From Natronohydrobacter thiooxidans (GTDB lineage: Bacteria > Pseudomonadota > Alphaproteobacteria > Rhodobacterales > Rhodobacteraceae), in the NCBI RefSeq assembly GCF_001884735.1, contig NZ_MJAP01000003.1, forward strand, positions 434,001 to 498,000: DNA of 64,000 nt, given 5' to 3'. A program made the position numbers and the translations under genes. This document shows, in pieces, positions 54,734 through 62,436 of the stretch. The number at the start of each line of letters is the position of its first letter. Positions within the stretch are counted from its first letter, which is position 1. The notes beneath the pieces are model-generated. The model saw nothing but the letters and a program-made list of their open reading frames with translations, was not told the origin of the DNA and searched no databases.

Positions 54734-55576
54734 TCAATCTTTGGGCGCGGGTTTGGGCGGGTCGCGCAGCGGTCTTTCTGTCGCACCCAGCGCATCCGCA
54801 AGCCGGGTTTGGGCGGAACCGGGGCGCAGCGGTTTGGGTTGGTTCTCCGCTGGCGCCCAGCCGGTCAGAAAGACCAGATCGAAAGTCGCGCGCAGCAATC
54901 CCGCCGGGTCGGCGAAATGCGCGGCATAGATCTCGGCCGCGCGGTCGAACAGGCGGCGCGGTGCGCTGTTGCGACGTCGTGCCGCAAGCGCATTCTGCTC
55001 GCCCATGGCGCGCAGATCGCCAAAAAGCGTGCGCAGCGCCCGATATTGCACCTGCTGCGAGGTGACATCGGCCACGGGCAGCGCGAATCCCGCCCGCTGC
55101 AACAACGCGCCCAGATCGCGCAATTCCGCCATCGGCAGCACGCGCGGGCTGAGGCCGCCTGTCAGTTCGACCTCGGCCTGTGCGAGGGCCGCGCGCAATT
55201 CCGCCAGTGTCTGCCCGCCCGGCAATACCGCCAGAAACAGCCCGTCGGGGCGCAGCGCGTGACGCGCCTGCACCAGTTGACCCACCGGGTCCGAGGCCCA
55301 GTGCAGGCTCATGGCATGGATCACCAGATCATGCGCGCCGCGCTCCAGCGCCAGCACCGGATCATCCGCCACGACCCGCGCGCCGGGCAGGAAATCGCCC
55401 CAGACCTGCGGCAGACCGCAGATCACGGCGGGTTGCGTAAACCTTCTGTTAACCTCGCTGAGCCTTAACTGGAGTTCCTCGCGTGCGAGATCATGCAGGA
55501 ACAGATCACCGCCCGCCCGCGCGCGGTTGCGGGCAAGGGCGGTGCGATCAGCGATATCCGGGGGCGACTGGGTCAT
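54734..55576 (-). CDS. SAM-dependent methyltransferase, BioC/NDUFAF5-like
   Basis: A 280-residue class I methyltransferase. The N-terminus DRTALARNRARAGGDLFLHDLAREEL matches the NDUFAF5/BioC-like group, with DLVIHAMSLHWASDPVGQLVQARHALRPDGLFLAVLPGG as the post-I and motif II region. The usual glycine-rich motif I (xDxGxGxG) is not obvious: the region reads QPAVICGLPQVWGDFLPGARVVADD, so SAM binding may be weak or divergent. NDUFAF5 hydroxylates a complex I subunit, so a non-methyl reaction is possible. Divergent from comF (only 18 bases between starts), which is the usual alphaproteobacterial order. Confidence 0.82.
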   Translation of the reverse strand: MTQSPPDIADRTALARNRARAGGDLFLHDLAREELQLRLSEVNRRFTQPAVICGLPQVWGDFLPGARVVADDPVLALERGAHDLVIHAMSLHWASDPVGQLVQARHALRPDGLFLAVLPGGQTLAELRAALAQAEVELTGGLSPRVLPMAELRDLGALLQRAGFALPVADVTSQQVQYRALRTLFGDLRAMGEQNALAARRRNSAPRRLFDRAAEIYAAHFADPAGLLRATFDLVFLTGWAPAENQPKPLRPGSAQTRLADALGATERPLRDPPKPAPKD

Positions 55577-55594
55577 GGTGAGGGCCTGTTTAAG

Positions 55595-56359
55595 ATGGTC
55601 GGTTTGGAAATGCAAAAGCTGAAACACCGCCTGATCGGCGGGGCACAGACGGCGCTGCGAGCGATCTACCCGCCGCAATGCATGTGCTGCGATGCGCTGG
55701 TCGAGGAACATGGCGCGCTCTGCGCGTCCTGCTGGCCGCAAGTGCCGTTCATTTTCGGCCTGTGCTGCGACAGTTGCGGCCTGCCCCTGCCCGGTCAGGA
55801 TGACGGCGCCCCGGTGCAATGCGACGAATGCCTGACCCTTGCGCGGCCATGGGAACAGGGACGCGCGGTCATGCTCTATGGCGAGAAGGCCCGCCAGATC
55901 CTGCTGGGGCTGAAATACCATGACCGGCTGGACCATGCGGGCCCCGCCAGCCTGTGGCTTGCGCGCCATGCGAAACCTCTGATCCGGCCCGATATGCTGG
56001 TGGCCCCGATCCCGCTGCACTGGCTGCGCTTCGTCAAGCGCCGCTACAATCAGGCGGCACTGCTCAGCACGGGCCTCGCGCGCCATCTGGGTCTGGAGCA
56101 TTGCCCCGATCTGCTGATCCGCACCCGCAACACCGGCACGCAGGACGGGCGCGGGCGGATGGGGCGCTTTGCCAATGTCGCCGATGCCTTTGCCGCCCAT
56201 CCCGGACAGGGCGCGCGCATCAGCGGGCGCCATATTCTGCTGGTGGATGATGTGATGACCGCGGGCGCAACCTTTGCGGCAGCGACCGAGATCTGCCTTG
56301 CCCATGGGGCGCGTTCCGTCCGGGTTATTGCACTGGCACGCGTTGCAAGGCGGGAATGA
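55595..56359 (+). CDS. ComF family phosphoribosyltransferase-like protein
   Basis: A 254-residue protein. A double zinc-type region at residues 28-80 (Cys 29, 31/32, 43, 46, 57/58, 61, 76, 79) is followed by the type I PRT fold; HILLVDDVMTAGATFAAA near 215 is the PRPP-binding motif. ComF proteins help DNA uptake in competent bacteria; in most others the job is unknown. ATG at 55595 chosen; ATG at 55610 would lose five residues. Next genes on the strand: grxC (44 bases later), nit, marR. Confidence 0.9.
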   Translation: MVGLEMQKLKHRLIGGAQTALRAIYPPQCMCCDALVEEHGALCASCWPQVPFIFGLCCDSCGLPLPGQDDGAPVQCDECLTLARPWEQGRAVMLYGEKARQILLGLKYHDRLDHAGPASLWLARHAKPLIRPDMLVAPIPLHWLRFVKRRYNQAALLSTGLARHLGLEHCPDLLIRTRNTGTQDGRGRMGRFANVADAFAAHPGQGARISGRHILLVDDVMTAGATFAAATEICLAHGARSVRVIALARVARRE

Positions 56360-56403
56360 TTCTCTATAGTGCAGCGCGAAACCCCGATTTGCGAGGCACT
56401 GGC

Positions 56404-56661
56404 ATGCAACCAGTTGAAATCTATACATCGCCCCTTTGCGGCTATTGCCATGCCGCCAAGCGCCTGCTCGGTGCCAAGGGCGTCAGCTTCACCGAGATCG
56501 ACGTCTCGCGCGATCCGGCGCAGCGCGATACGATGGTCAGCCGCTCGGGCGGGGCGCGCACTGTGCCGCAGATTTTCATCGGTGATATCCATGTCGGCGG
56601 CTGCGATGATCTGCACGCGCTGGACCGTCGCGGCCAGCTTGACCCGCTGCTGAAAGGCTAG
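56404..56661 (+). CDS. grxC: Glutaredoxin 3
   Basis: An 85-residue dithiol glutaredoxin. Active site CGYC (C12, C15) after EIYTSPL, TVPQIFIG cis-proline region and VGGCDDLHAL for glutathione binding. CGYC in place of CPYC is a known variant. It reduces disulphides with glutathione. ATG at 56404 was chosen against a 16-codon longer frame that would overlap the comF end. Stop is two bases before... the next start region at 56666. Confidence 0.93.
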   Translation: MQPVEIYTSPLCGYCHAAKRLLGAKGVSFTEIDVSRDPAQRDTMVSRSGGARTVPQIFIGDIHVGGCDDLHALDRRGQLDPLLKG

Positions 56662-56665
56662 GCGC

Positions 56666-57517
56666 ATGGGATTCACGGCTGCCCTGATCCAGATGACATC
56701 CAGCGACGATCCGGCGACGAATCTGGAACAGGCGCGGGCATATCTGCGCGAGGCGGCGTCCAGGGGCGCGCAGATCGCGCTGACCCCGGAAGTGACGAAT
56801 TGCATCTCGTCGAGCAAGGCGCATCAGGATCGTGTACTCTGCCATCAGCAGGACGACCCGACACTTGCCGGGCTGCGCGAGACCGCGCGTGAAACCGGGA
56901 TCTGGGTGCTGATCGGCTCGCTGGCGCTCAAGACAGATGACCCCAGGGGCCGGTTCGCGAATCGCTCTTTCCTGATCGACCCCGAAGGGGCGATCCACAG
57001 CCAGTATGACAAGATCCATATGTTCGATGTGCAGGTCTCGGAAAGCGAGACTTACCGCGAATCCGCAGGGTTCCGCGCCGGATCCGAGGCCGTGGTGGCC
57101 CAGACCCCGCTGGCGAATTTCGGCCTGACCGTCTGCTATGACCTGCGCTTTCCGCATCTCTTTCGCGCGCTGGCCAAGGCCGGGGCCGAGGTACTGACCC
57201 TGCCTGCGGCTTTCAGCCCGGTGACAGGCGTGGCGCATTGGGAAACACTGGTGCGCGCGCGCGCCATCGAGACCGGCTGCTTCGTCCTCGCGCCTGCGCA
57301 GACCGGGCGGCACGCGGCCAGCGAGGGGCGCCCACGCGCGACGCATGGCCATGCACTTGCAGTCGCGCCCTGGGGCGAGGTGCTGCTGGATATGGGCACG
57401 GAACCCGGTGTGGGGCTGGTCTCGATCGACCTTGCCCGCGTGGTCGAGGCCCGCGACCGCGTGCCGGCCCTGTTCCATGACCGCGATTTCACCACCAGCG
57501 CCGGGGCGAAGGCATGA
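56666..57517 (+). CDS. Carbon-nitrogen hydrolase, Nit1/deaminated glutathione amidase-like
   Basis: A 283-residue nitrilase-fold amidase with the triad E42 (TPEVTN), K116 (YDKIHMFDV) and C157 (LTVCYDLRFPHLF). The sequence KIHMFDVQVSESETYRESAGFRAGSE is typical of the Nit1 branch, which hydrolyses deaminated glutathione. It starts four bases after grxC, a sensible partner in glutathione upkeep, and its end overlaps marR by ATGA. Confidence 0.91.
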   Translation: MGFTAALIQMTSSDDPATNLEQARAYLREAASRGAQIALTPEVTNCISSSKAHQDRVLCHQQDDPTLAGLRETARETGIWVLIGSLALKTDDPRGRFANRSFLIDPEGAIHSQYDKIHMFDVQVSESETYRESAGFRAGSEAVVAQTPLANFGLTVCYDLRFPHLFRALAKAGAEVLTLPAAFSPVTGVAHWETLVRARAIETGCFVLAPAQTGRHAASEGRPRATHGHALAVAPWGEVLLDMGTEPGVGLVSIDLARVVEARDRVPALFHDRDFTTSAGAKA

Positions 57518-57963
57518 CTTCTGCGCGCGGTGATCTGGCCAATGCGCTGTTCAGCGAATTGCTGATGGCCGATCAGCTTGCGCGCAACCGGCTGTCCAAA
57601 GTGCTGCCCAAGGGGATGGAGCTGTCGCATTTCGGGGTGCTGAACCTGCTGGTGCGCCAGCAGGTCGAACTCAGCCCCGCCGATCTGGCGCGCGCCTTTC
57701 ATGTCACGCGCGGGGCGATGACCAACACGCTGGCGAAGCTGGAATGGGCGGGATATGTGCATATCCGCCCCGACTGGGACGATGCGCGGCGCAAGATGGT
57801 GGCGATCAGCCCGGCAGGGCGCGCGGCGCGCGATGCCGCCCTTGCGGCGATCACGCCGCTGATCGACGATGCGGTGCAGATGCTGGGAGAGGAGCGCGTG
57901 CGCCAGACCATCCCGGTCCTGCGCTCGCTGCGCCAGCGGCTGGTCGAGGAAGACGGGCTTTGA
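57514..57963 (+). CDS. MarR family transcriptional regulator
   Basis: A 149-residue winged-helix protein. The DNA-binding part is SPADLARAFHVTRGAMTNTLAKLEWAGYVHIRPDWDDARRKMVAISPAGR near 50-100, typical of MarR repressors, flanked by dimerisation helices. It is coupled to the nitrilase gene by ATGA and ends the comF-grxC-nit-marR run. The ligand is unknown. Convergent with the NDUFA9-like gene (23 bases between ends). Confidence 0.91.
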   Translation: MTSARGDLANALFSELLMADQLARNRLSKVLPKGMELSHFGVLNLLVRQQVELSPADLARAFHVTRGAMTNTLAKLEWAGYVHIRPDWDDARRKMVAISPAGRAARDAALAAITPLIDDAVQMLGEERVRQTIPVLRSLRQRLVEEDGL

Positions 57964-57985
57964 CGCGCAGCCCCTGCGCGCCCGC

Positions 57986-58972
57986 TTAGCCTTTGCGCAG
58001 ATGGGCGGCTGATTCGTGGATCGCCTTGTACTGCCCGCCGGGACGATGCACCCACAGGTAACTTGGCAGAACCGTCTCCATCGGGGTTGGGGTGATCCCC
58101 AGATCCGCCAGCCCCTTGGCGCCCTCGCTGACCACATTGTCGCGGGCCAGATTGCGCACCTGATCGCGGGTCAGCAGCGAATTGGTGAACAGCCCCAGCG
58201 TGACCGATTGCGCAACGCCCAGAGCGCCCGCCATGAGCCGCGCCACGGGAAAGGGCATGTTCAGCAGGATGCGGTTGCGCCGGATCTCGGCCAGCATCCG
58301 CTGCATCATCCCGCGGAATGTGGCGACTTCCGGCCCGCCCAGCTCGTAAACCCCCGGTTCGGCACCTTCGAGCACCACCTTGCTTGCGGCGGCGGCGACA
58401 TCATCGACATAGACCGGCTGAAACCGCGTCTCGGCGCCCACCAGGGGCAGGAAGGGCGAAAACCGCGCCATGCCCGCGAAGCGGTTGAAAAGCTGATCTT
58501 CGGTCCCGAACATCAGCGAGGGCCGCAGAATCACCGCACTCGGGAAATGCTCGGTCACAAGCGCCTCGCCCCCGGCCTTGCTGCGCTGATAGTGGCTGTC
58601 GGAACCCGCATCCGCGCCGATGGCCGAGATATGCACCAGCGTCTTTGCCCCCTGCTCTGCCGCGATCCGCGCCACGCGCCCGGCCCCTGTGGCCTGCACA
58701 TCGTCAAACTTGTTCGGGCCTTTCTCGAACAGGATGCCGACACAATTGACCACCGCATCCGCCCCGGCGATCACCGCCCGCACCGAGGCATCGTCGCGGA
58801 TATTGCAGAAGACCGGCTCGACCTGCCCGACCACGCCATAGGGTCTGACATGCAGCGCCTCGTTCGGGCGTCGGACAGCCACACGCACGCGCCAGCCCGC
58901 CTGAGCCATGCGCCGAGCGATATACCGGCCGAGGAATCCAGAACCGCCAATGATGGTGACAAGCTGCGACAT
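57986..58972 (-). CDS. Complex I NDUFA9-like NAD(P)-binding protein
   Basis: A 328-residue atypical short-chain reductase. NAD(P) motif GGSGFLGRYIARRM at 9-22, AVRRPNEALHVRPYGVVGQV, VNCVGILFEKGPNKFDDVQATG, HISAIGADAGSDSHYQRSK (tyrosine-lysine) and PSLMFGTEDQLFNRFA. This matches the bacterial homologues of the NDUFA9 accessory subunit. It may support complex I or quinone metabolism; that comes from the family only. ATG at 58972 with GGAGA upstream. No complex I genes in the window. Confidence 0.91.
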   Translation of the reverse strand: MSQLVTIIGGSGFLGRYIARRMAQAGWRVRVAVRRPNEALHVRPYGVVGQVEPVFCNIRDDASVRAVIAGADAVVNCVGILFEKGPNKFDDVQATGAGRVARIAAEQGAKTLVHISAIGADAGSDSHYQRSKAGGEALVTEHFPSAVILRPSLMFGTEDQLFNRFAGMARFSPFLPLVGAETRFQPVYVDDVAAAASKVVLEGAEPGVYELGGPEVATFRGMMQRMLAEIRRNRILLNMPFPVARLMAGALGVAQSVTLGLFTNSLLTRDQVRNLARDNVVSEGAKGLADLGITPTPMETVLPSYLWVHRPGGQYKAIHESAAHLRKG

Positions 58973-59115
58973 CTGCGTTCTCCGCGTTTTCGGGTCGTCG
59001 CCTGAATACCGCTCGCGGCGCTTCTCGACAAGGCAGAACAGGATTTTCCGCAAGATTGCATTTTCGCCCGTTGACACCGCCAGCCCCGCGCCATAAAGAG
59101 CGCCCTACGCAACCT

Positions 59116-59202
59116 GCCCAGGTGGCGGAACTGGTAGACGCGCTAGCTTCAGGTGCTAGTGCCCGTACGGGCGTGGAGGTTCGAGTCCTCTCCTGGGCAC
59201 CA
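59116..59202 (+). tRNA. tRNA-Leu (anticodon CAG)
   Basis: An 87-base class II tRNA. Acceptor GCCCAGG/CCTGGGC, D-arm with GGCGGAACTGGTAGACGC, anticodon stem CTAGC/GCTAG holding CAG (59150-59152), a long variable arm TGCCCGTACGGGCG, T-arm GGTTCGAGTCC, encoded CCA. Confidence 0.97.
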
Positions 59203-59461
59203 TATCTTTCAGCTAACCCGCTGAAACATATGGCGGAATCAGCCGGGCAGGTTGCGGGTATCTTCCCCGATCACTCAATGCTTGCGCCATCTGCGGCGGC
59301 AGATCGTGACCGCACGGGCAATGCGCCATTGCGGAATATACCGACACGCACCCTTGCAGGATTGTCCCGGAATCGCTTGGCGGTCCCCGGCAGCCTGACT
59401 GGAACATAGAGTGAACTTTAAGCATTGACGCCTTCCTGCGGCGCGCTATGACTGCACCATC

Positions 59462-60970
59462 ATGAGCGCCCCTGTCCTTGTCTGGTTCAAACGCGATCTG
59501 CGCCTTGGCGATCACCCGGCGCTGGCCCTTGCCGGGGCGCGGGTGCTGCCGGTCTATATCATCGAGCCGGACTACTGGGCCCTGCCCGACAGCTCTGCGC
59601 GCCAATGGGCCTTCACCTGCGAAGCGCTGGCCAGCCTGCGGACGGAGCTTGCCGCCCTTGGCCAGCCGCTGATCACCCGCTGGGGCGAGGCGGTCGCGCA
59701 ACTGTCGCGGATCTGCACGCAGCACGGGGTGAGGCGCATCTTCAGCCATGAGGAAACCGGCAATGACTGGACTTATGCCCGTGACCGGCGCGTCGCGGAC
59801 TGGGCGCGCGCAAACGGGATCGACTGGGTGGAACTGCCGCAATGTGGCGTGATCCGGCGGCTGACATCCCGCGATGGCTGGCAGGGTGCGCGCAACCGCT
59901 TCATGCGCCAGCCCCTTGCGCCCGCGCCTGCGGCGCTGGAGCCGCTTGTGACCACAGACCTGCCCGAACGCCTGCCCGATGCCCGCGCGCTGGGTCTGCC
60001 CCCCGATCCCTGCCCCCACCGCCAGAATGGCAGCCATGCCAGCGCACGGCAGGCGCTGGACAGTTTCCTGGCCACACGCGGGGCCAGCTATCGCCGCGCC
60101 ATCTCTTCGCCGCTCAGCGCTGAACGCGCCTGCTCGCGGCTCTCGCCCTATCTGGCGCTGGGGGTTCTGTCGGTGCGGCAGGTGGAACAGGCCCGCCAGC
60201 AGGCACGCGCTGCGCATGCGGGGGCAAAGGACTGGTCCGAGGCGCTACAGAGCTTCGGCAAACGCCTCGCATGGCGCGATCATTTCATCCAGAAGCTGGA
60301 GGATGAGCCGGAAATCGAGACCCGCTGCCTGCATCCCGCATATGAGGGGCTGCGCGGCACCGATGCGGCCCGGCTTCAGGCATGGTGCGCGGGCGAAACC
60401 GGGCTGCCCTTCGTGGATGCCTGCATGCGCTATCTGAGCGCGACCGGCTGGCTGAATTTTCGCATGCGTGCGATGCTGATGTCCTTCGCGTCCTATCATC
60501 TGTGGCTGGACTGGCGGCAGACCGGGGCGCATCTGGCGCGGTGCTTCACCGATTATGAACCGGGCATTCACTGGAGCCAGTGCCAGATGCAATCGGGCAC
60601 CACCGGCATCAACGCATTGCGCATCTATAACCCGGTGAAACAGGGGCATGATCAGGATCCGCAAGGCCGCTTCATCCGCACATGGGTGCCGGAACTGAAA
60701 TCCGTGCCGCTGCCCTTTCTGCACCGGCCCTGGGACTGGCCCGAGGCCGGGCGGCATCTCGCAGGGCGCTACCCCGAACCGATTGTCGATCCGGAACAGG
60801 CGGGGCAGGAGGCGCGCGACCGGCTCTGGCGGCTGCGCAGGCACGCGGGGTTTCAGGCGGCCGCTCATAGCATCGCGCAGAAACACGGCTCGCGCGCGCG
60901 CAAAAACACGCCGCTGCGCCGTGGCCCGCATCCCATGCCCCCTGCCGCGCAACTCAGCTTCGATCTGTGA
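59462..60970 (+). CDS. Photolyase/cryptochrome family protein
   Basis: A 502-residue flavoprotein. The photolyase N-terminal domain starts VLVWFKRDLRLGDHPAL, with FSHEETGNDWTYARDRRV near 98-115. The FAD domain (from ~270) includes LAWRDHFIQKLEDEPEIE, DACMRYLSATGWLNFRMRAMLMSFASYHLWLDWR, HWSQCQMQSGTTGINALRIYNPVKQ and FIRTWVPEL. This C-terminal part is closer to the bacterial group with a GIHWSQ..GTTGIN segment than to classical CPD photolyase. It may repair UV damage or act as a blue-light sensor. Follows tRNA-Leu by 259 bases with no supported gene between. Confidence 0.88.
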   Translation: MSAPVLVWFKRDLRLGDHPALALAGARVLPVYIIEPDYWALPDSSARQWAFTCEALASLRTELAALGQPLITRWGEAVAQLSRICTQHGVRRIFSHEETGNDWTYARDRRVADWARANGIDWVELPQCGVIRRLTSRDGWQGARNRFMRQPLAPAPAALEPLVTTDLPERLPDARALGLPPDPCPHRQNGSHASARQALDSFLATRGASYRRAISSPLSAERACSRLSPYLALGVLSVRQVEQARQQARAAHAGAKDWSEALQSFGKRLAWRDHFIQKLEDEPEIETRCLHPAYEGLRGTDAARLQAWCAGETGLPFVDACMRYLSATGWLNFRMRAMLMSFASYHLWLDWRQTGAHLARCFTDYEPGIHWSQCQMQSGTTGINALRIYNPVKQGHDQDPQGRFIRTWVPELKSVPLPFLHRPWDWPEAGRHLAGRYPEPIVDPEQAGQEARDRLWRLRRHAGFQAAAHSIAQKHGSRARKNTPLRRGPHPMPPAAQLSFDL

Positions 60971-61455
60971 GCCCCGGCGCGACCCCGCGAAACGCCCGGT
61001 CGGACCTTCACTGAGCGGGGCGGAACACGGTCGCAATACCCCTGAATACGATCCTCTCAGAGTATAACATCGCTCTAACGCAGCGTTAACAGGTGCTGTT
61101 GCATGGTTGTTCCATCGCGACAGATTGAGTCGCAAGATGGTGCTTTCGATCCTGCCCCCCGCGACCACATTCGCACCGGCAGGAAAGAAAATGCCTGAGA
61201 CAGAGACGAAACCTTTTCCTGCCTGCGGCGTTGGCCACGGGCGTCATGGATAGACAATAACCATCCCGCGCCGAAAGCTCCCTCGGGCTGCGGGGGTCGG
61301 ATTTCATCACCAAAACCTTTTCCACTACGGTGCCCCTGTCCTTCGGGACGGGGGCATTTTTCACCGCAATGCGTCACGGCACCTGCCTGCGGATCAGCAG
61401 AAAAAACCTGCCCGTCGCGGGGGGGCAGGTTCCGGGGGCCGGGGTGGTGTTTCCG
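60971..61455. other. Non-coding stretch with a candidate transcript
   Basis: About 485 bases without a supported gene. A small palindrome TAACGCAGCGTTA lies at 61076-61088. Two -10-like boxes overlap near 61060-61069, in both directions (TATAAC rightward; TATACT with TTAACG 17 bases upstream leftward). A strong rightward terminator closes the stretch at 61331-61361. A 92-codon leftward frame exists but has no family motif and poor codon bias. Confidence 0.5.
61331..61361 (+). terminator. Rho-independent terminator (TTCG loop)
   Basis: TGCCCCTGTCC pairs with GGACGGGGGCA (11 bp with one G-T pair) around the stable tetraloop TTCG, followed by T5. It lies 360 bases after the photolyase stop, so it ends either that mRNA or a separate small transcript. 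Confidence 0.88.
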
Positions 61456-61890
61456 TCAGCTTGATACCAGTGCGATCCCCGCCACGACACAGCCCGCGCC
61501 AAGGATGCGGCGCATATCCACCACCTCGCCCATCATCGCGCCCACCGCCAGAATCATCAGCGTCTCGACCCCGATGATGGTCACATAGACAATCGTCAGA
61601 TCCGTGCGCCGCAGCAGGAATATTTGAGTCACGATCACCAGCAGAAACCCGGCGAAGATCAGCACGGAAGCCAGCGCATAGCTGCGTTCCGCCGCAAGTT
61701 TCAGCCCGACCGTCGCGACCGTATAACCGGCCGCAGCAAGGATCAGAATGACGATCCAGCGCAGGATATGCGGGTTCGAAGCGATTTCGGGTAGCGTCGT
61801 ATCAGCCGGCATATGAAGCACTTTCACCATGGTTTGGGGATTGGAATTCCTGTCTGTCGGTTTGCGGGCCGATGGCGGTTCAGGCATCAT
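61456..61890 (-). CDS. SMR/DMT-like four-helix membrane protein
   Basis: A 144-residue protein. A 37-residue polar N-terminal tail precedes four hydrophobic helices (residues ~43-62, 70-93, 100-118, 124-142). The size and topology are those of small multidrug resistance proteins, but the proton-coupling glutamate of helix 1 in EmrE-type proteins is not visible (helix 1 reads ILRWIVILILAAAGYTVATVG). A regulatory or non-drug role is possible. ATG at 61890 or 61887, both after AGGAGAGGGG. Confidence 0.75.
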   Translation of the reverse strand: MMPEPPSARKPTDRNSNPQTMVKVLHMPADTTLPEIASNPHILRWIVILILAAAGYTVATVGLKLAAERSYALASVLIFAGFLLVIVTQIFLLRRTDLTIVYVTIIGVETLMILAVGAMMGEVVDMRRILGAGCVVAGIALVSS

Positions 61891-62436
61891 TGCATCCCCT
61901 CTCCTGTCCGGGCCGCCGCATGGGGGGTGCGGCGGCCCGGACGGCCCGGCCCAGGCGCAACGGGAGAAGTGCCTGCGACCTTGCCGGACCGCTGCGCGCC
62001 GTCATCGGCCAGGAGTAAGGAGCGCGCAGGGAGGTTTCGGGCGGGCCGCGCGCAGGTCGCGCTCATCCGCCCGGAAAGGCGAGACCGGAGGCCAGCGACG
62101 GGACGGAAGCGACAGCCCGGCCCCGGCACGCGGGGCGCAGCCATCACGACCGGCGCGGCAACGGGAAGAAGGGCTTGGGGCATGACGGGCTCTGGTCAGA
62201 TTTGCGATGTGCAAAACTGTGCCTGCCGCCACGTTAGCGGCCTGTTATCCTGTCTGGCCCGCCGGGAATATCGCGATCAGATTATATTTTTTACATTTTT
62301 CTCAATCACTTAAATATGCGGCGCAACACATGCATTCCCATCACGCTGGGCATGCCAGTCCCTGTGGCCTAACGAGCGGCTAACGGCGGTTGATTCACAG
62401 TTCAGATATGTCACACTGACCGAAGGTCGAGACCTG
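61891..62436. promoter_or_regulatory. Intergenic region between SMR-like gene and BTAD regulator
   Basis: 546 bases with no supported gene. The left ~320 bases are very GC-rich. The right ~150 bases (from ~62275) turn AT-rich with long T and A tracts (TTATATTTTTTACATTTTTC at 62281 on), which is where I would look for the promoter of the large regulator gene. No clear terminator or riboswitch seen. Confidence 0.4.

Noticed and set aside
59230..59409. 60-codon rightward frame after tRNA-Leu
   Set aside because: No ribosome site and no motif; composition fits intergenic DNA. tRNA 3' ends are integration sites, but no integrase or repeated tRNA end was seen.
61086..61364. Leftward 92-codon frame covering the terminator
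   Set aside because: Mixed codon usage unlike neighbours, includes the terminator stem in its first codons, no recognisable motif.
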